Below are positions 38,236 to 38,304 of a stretch of 38,304 bases of DNA, one piece after another. The number at the start of each line of letters is the position of its first letter. Position 1 is the stretch's first letter. A program made the translations under genes and the position numbers. Source of the stretch: a virus. Location of the stretch: the IMG/VR virus record IMGVR_UViG_3300045051_000975, positions 1-38,304 of that record; one strand, 5' to 3'. The notes beneath the pieces were generated by a model. It made no database searches, was not told where the DNA came from, and saw only the letters and a program-made list of their open reading frames with translations.

Positions 38236-38304
38236 GGCGGGGCGGGCCGAAATCGAATGCGTGGTCGATCGCGAAGGGCGGGTGCGTTTGCCGCGAATCG
38301 TTTC
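38231..38304 (+). pseudogene. 3' fragment of interrupted host gene (TonB C-terminal-like), continues beyond window
   Basis: Read from 38231 it gives SPAGRAEIECVVDREGRVRL and then PRIV, in the same frame as the fragment at 1063-1190. The V-V-D-x-x-G-R-V pattern is that of TonB C-terminal domains. The remainder is outside the window. Confidence 0.65.

Noticed and set aside
1-38304. CRISPR arrays, tRNA or rRNA genes
   Set aside because: No regularly spaced direct repeats of CRISPR length, and no tRNA-like cloverleaf or rRNA segment was recognised on reading either strand.

Overview
The window holds an almost complete Mu-like (DDE-transposable) prophage of about 37.0 kb, inserted in a GC-rich Gram-negative chromosome. 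The flanks carry, at the left, the start of an Hsp15-type S4-domain gene and a DUF3016 gene. Next to each prophage end lies one half of an interrupted gene, probably of the TonB C-terminal-domain family. The style of these host genes and the heptad GAGTTGA repeats suggest Verrucomicrobia (Opitutaceae-like), but that is inference only.

Prophage boundaries can be read directly. The left end starts TG at 1191 and the right end stops CA at 38230. They are flanked by tcgcc (1186-1190) and tcacc (38231-38235), a 5-bp target duplication with one mismatch. Removing the phage and one copy restores an open frame across the junction. Transposase-type end repeats (core GTTTGGG) lie at both ends in inverted orientation.

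Layout: 1362-14601 is one long leftward early block. Reading from its promoter it encodes a small Cro/Ner-like regulator, several small proteins, a MerR/excisionase-type HTH protein, a DUF3102-like protein, a MuA-like transposase, a MuB-like ATPase, a string of small overlapping genes, a Gam-like DNA-end-binding protein, a secreted FN3 protein, and an accessory segment (1362-5750) with an integron-integrase-like tyrosine recombinase. A divergent XRE repressor starts at 14675. The control region between them holds three 15-bp operators of the form TTGAAC-N3-GTTCAA, and a fourth, perfect copy lies inside the repressor gene.

From 15161 to 38102 everything is rightward: small membrane proteins and lipoproteins (probable lysis functions, but no recognisable endolysin), DUF2730-like and DUF3486-like (Mu gp25/gp27-like) proteins, the large terminase, a portal-MuF fusion, a methyltransferase, a prohead protease, an HK97-type major capsid protein, a GH130-like beta-propeller protein, head-tail connectors, a probable tail tube, fibre, tape measure and tail hub proteins. 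The replication module is Mu-like, while the head is HK97-like and the tail looks long and non-contractile, so the particle would be a siphovirus.

Most genes overlap by 4 bp (ATGA or GTGA). This chain fixes many starts and exposes four microgenes of 29-58 codons. The most interesting items are the IntI-like recombinase in a transposable phage, the GH130-like protein in the head operon, the operator inside the repressor gene, the Glu at the second catalytic position of the transposase, and Sec-signal-like N-termini on three virion-module proteins.
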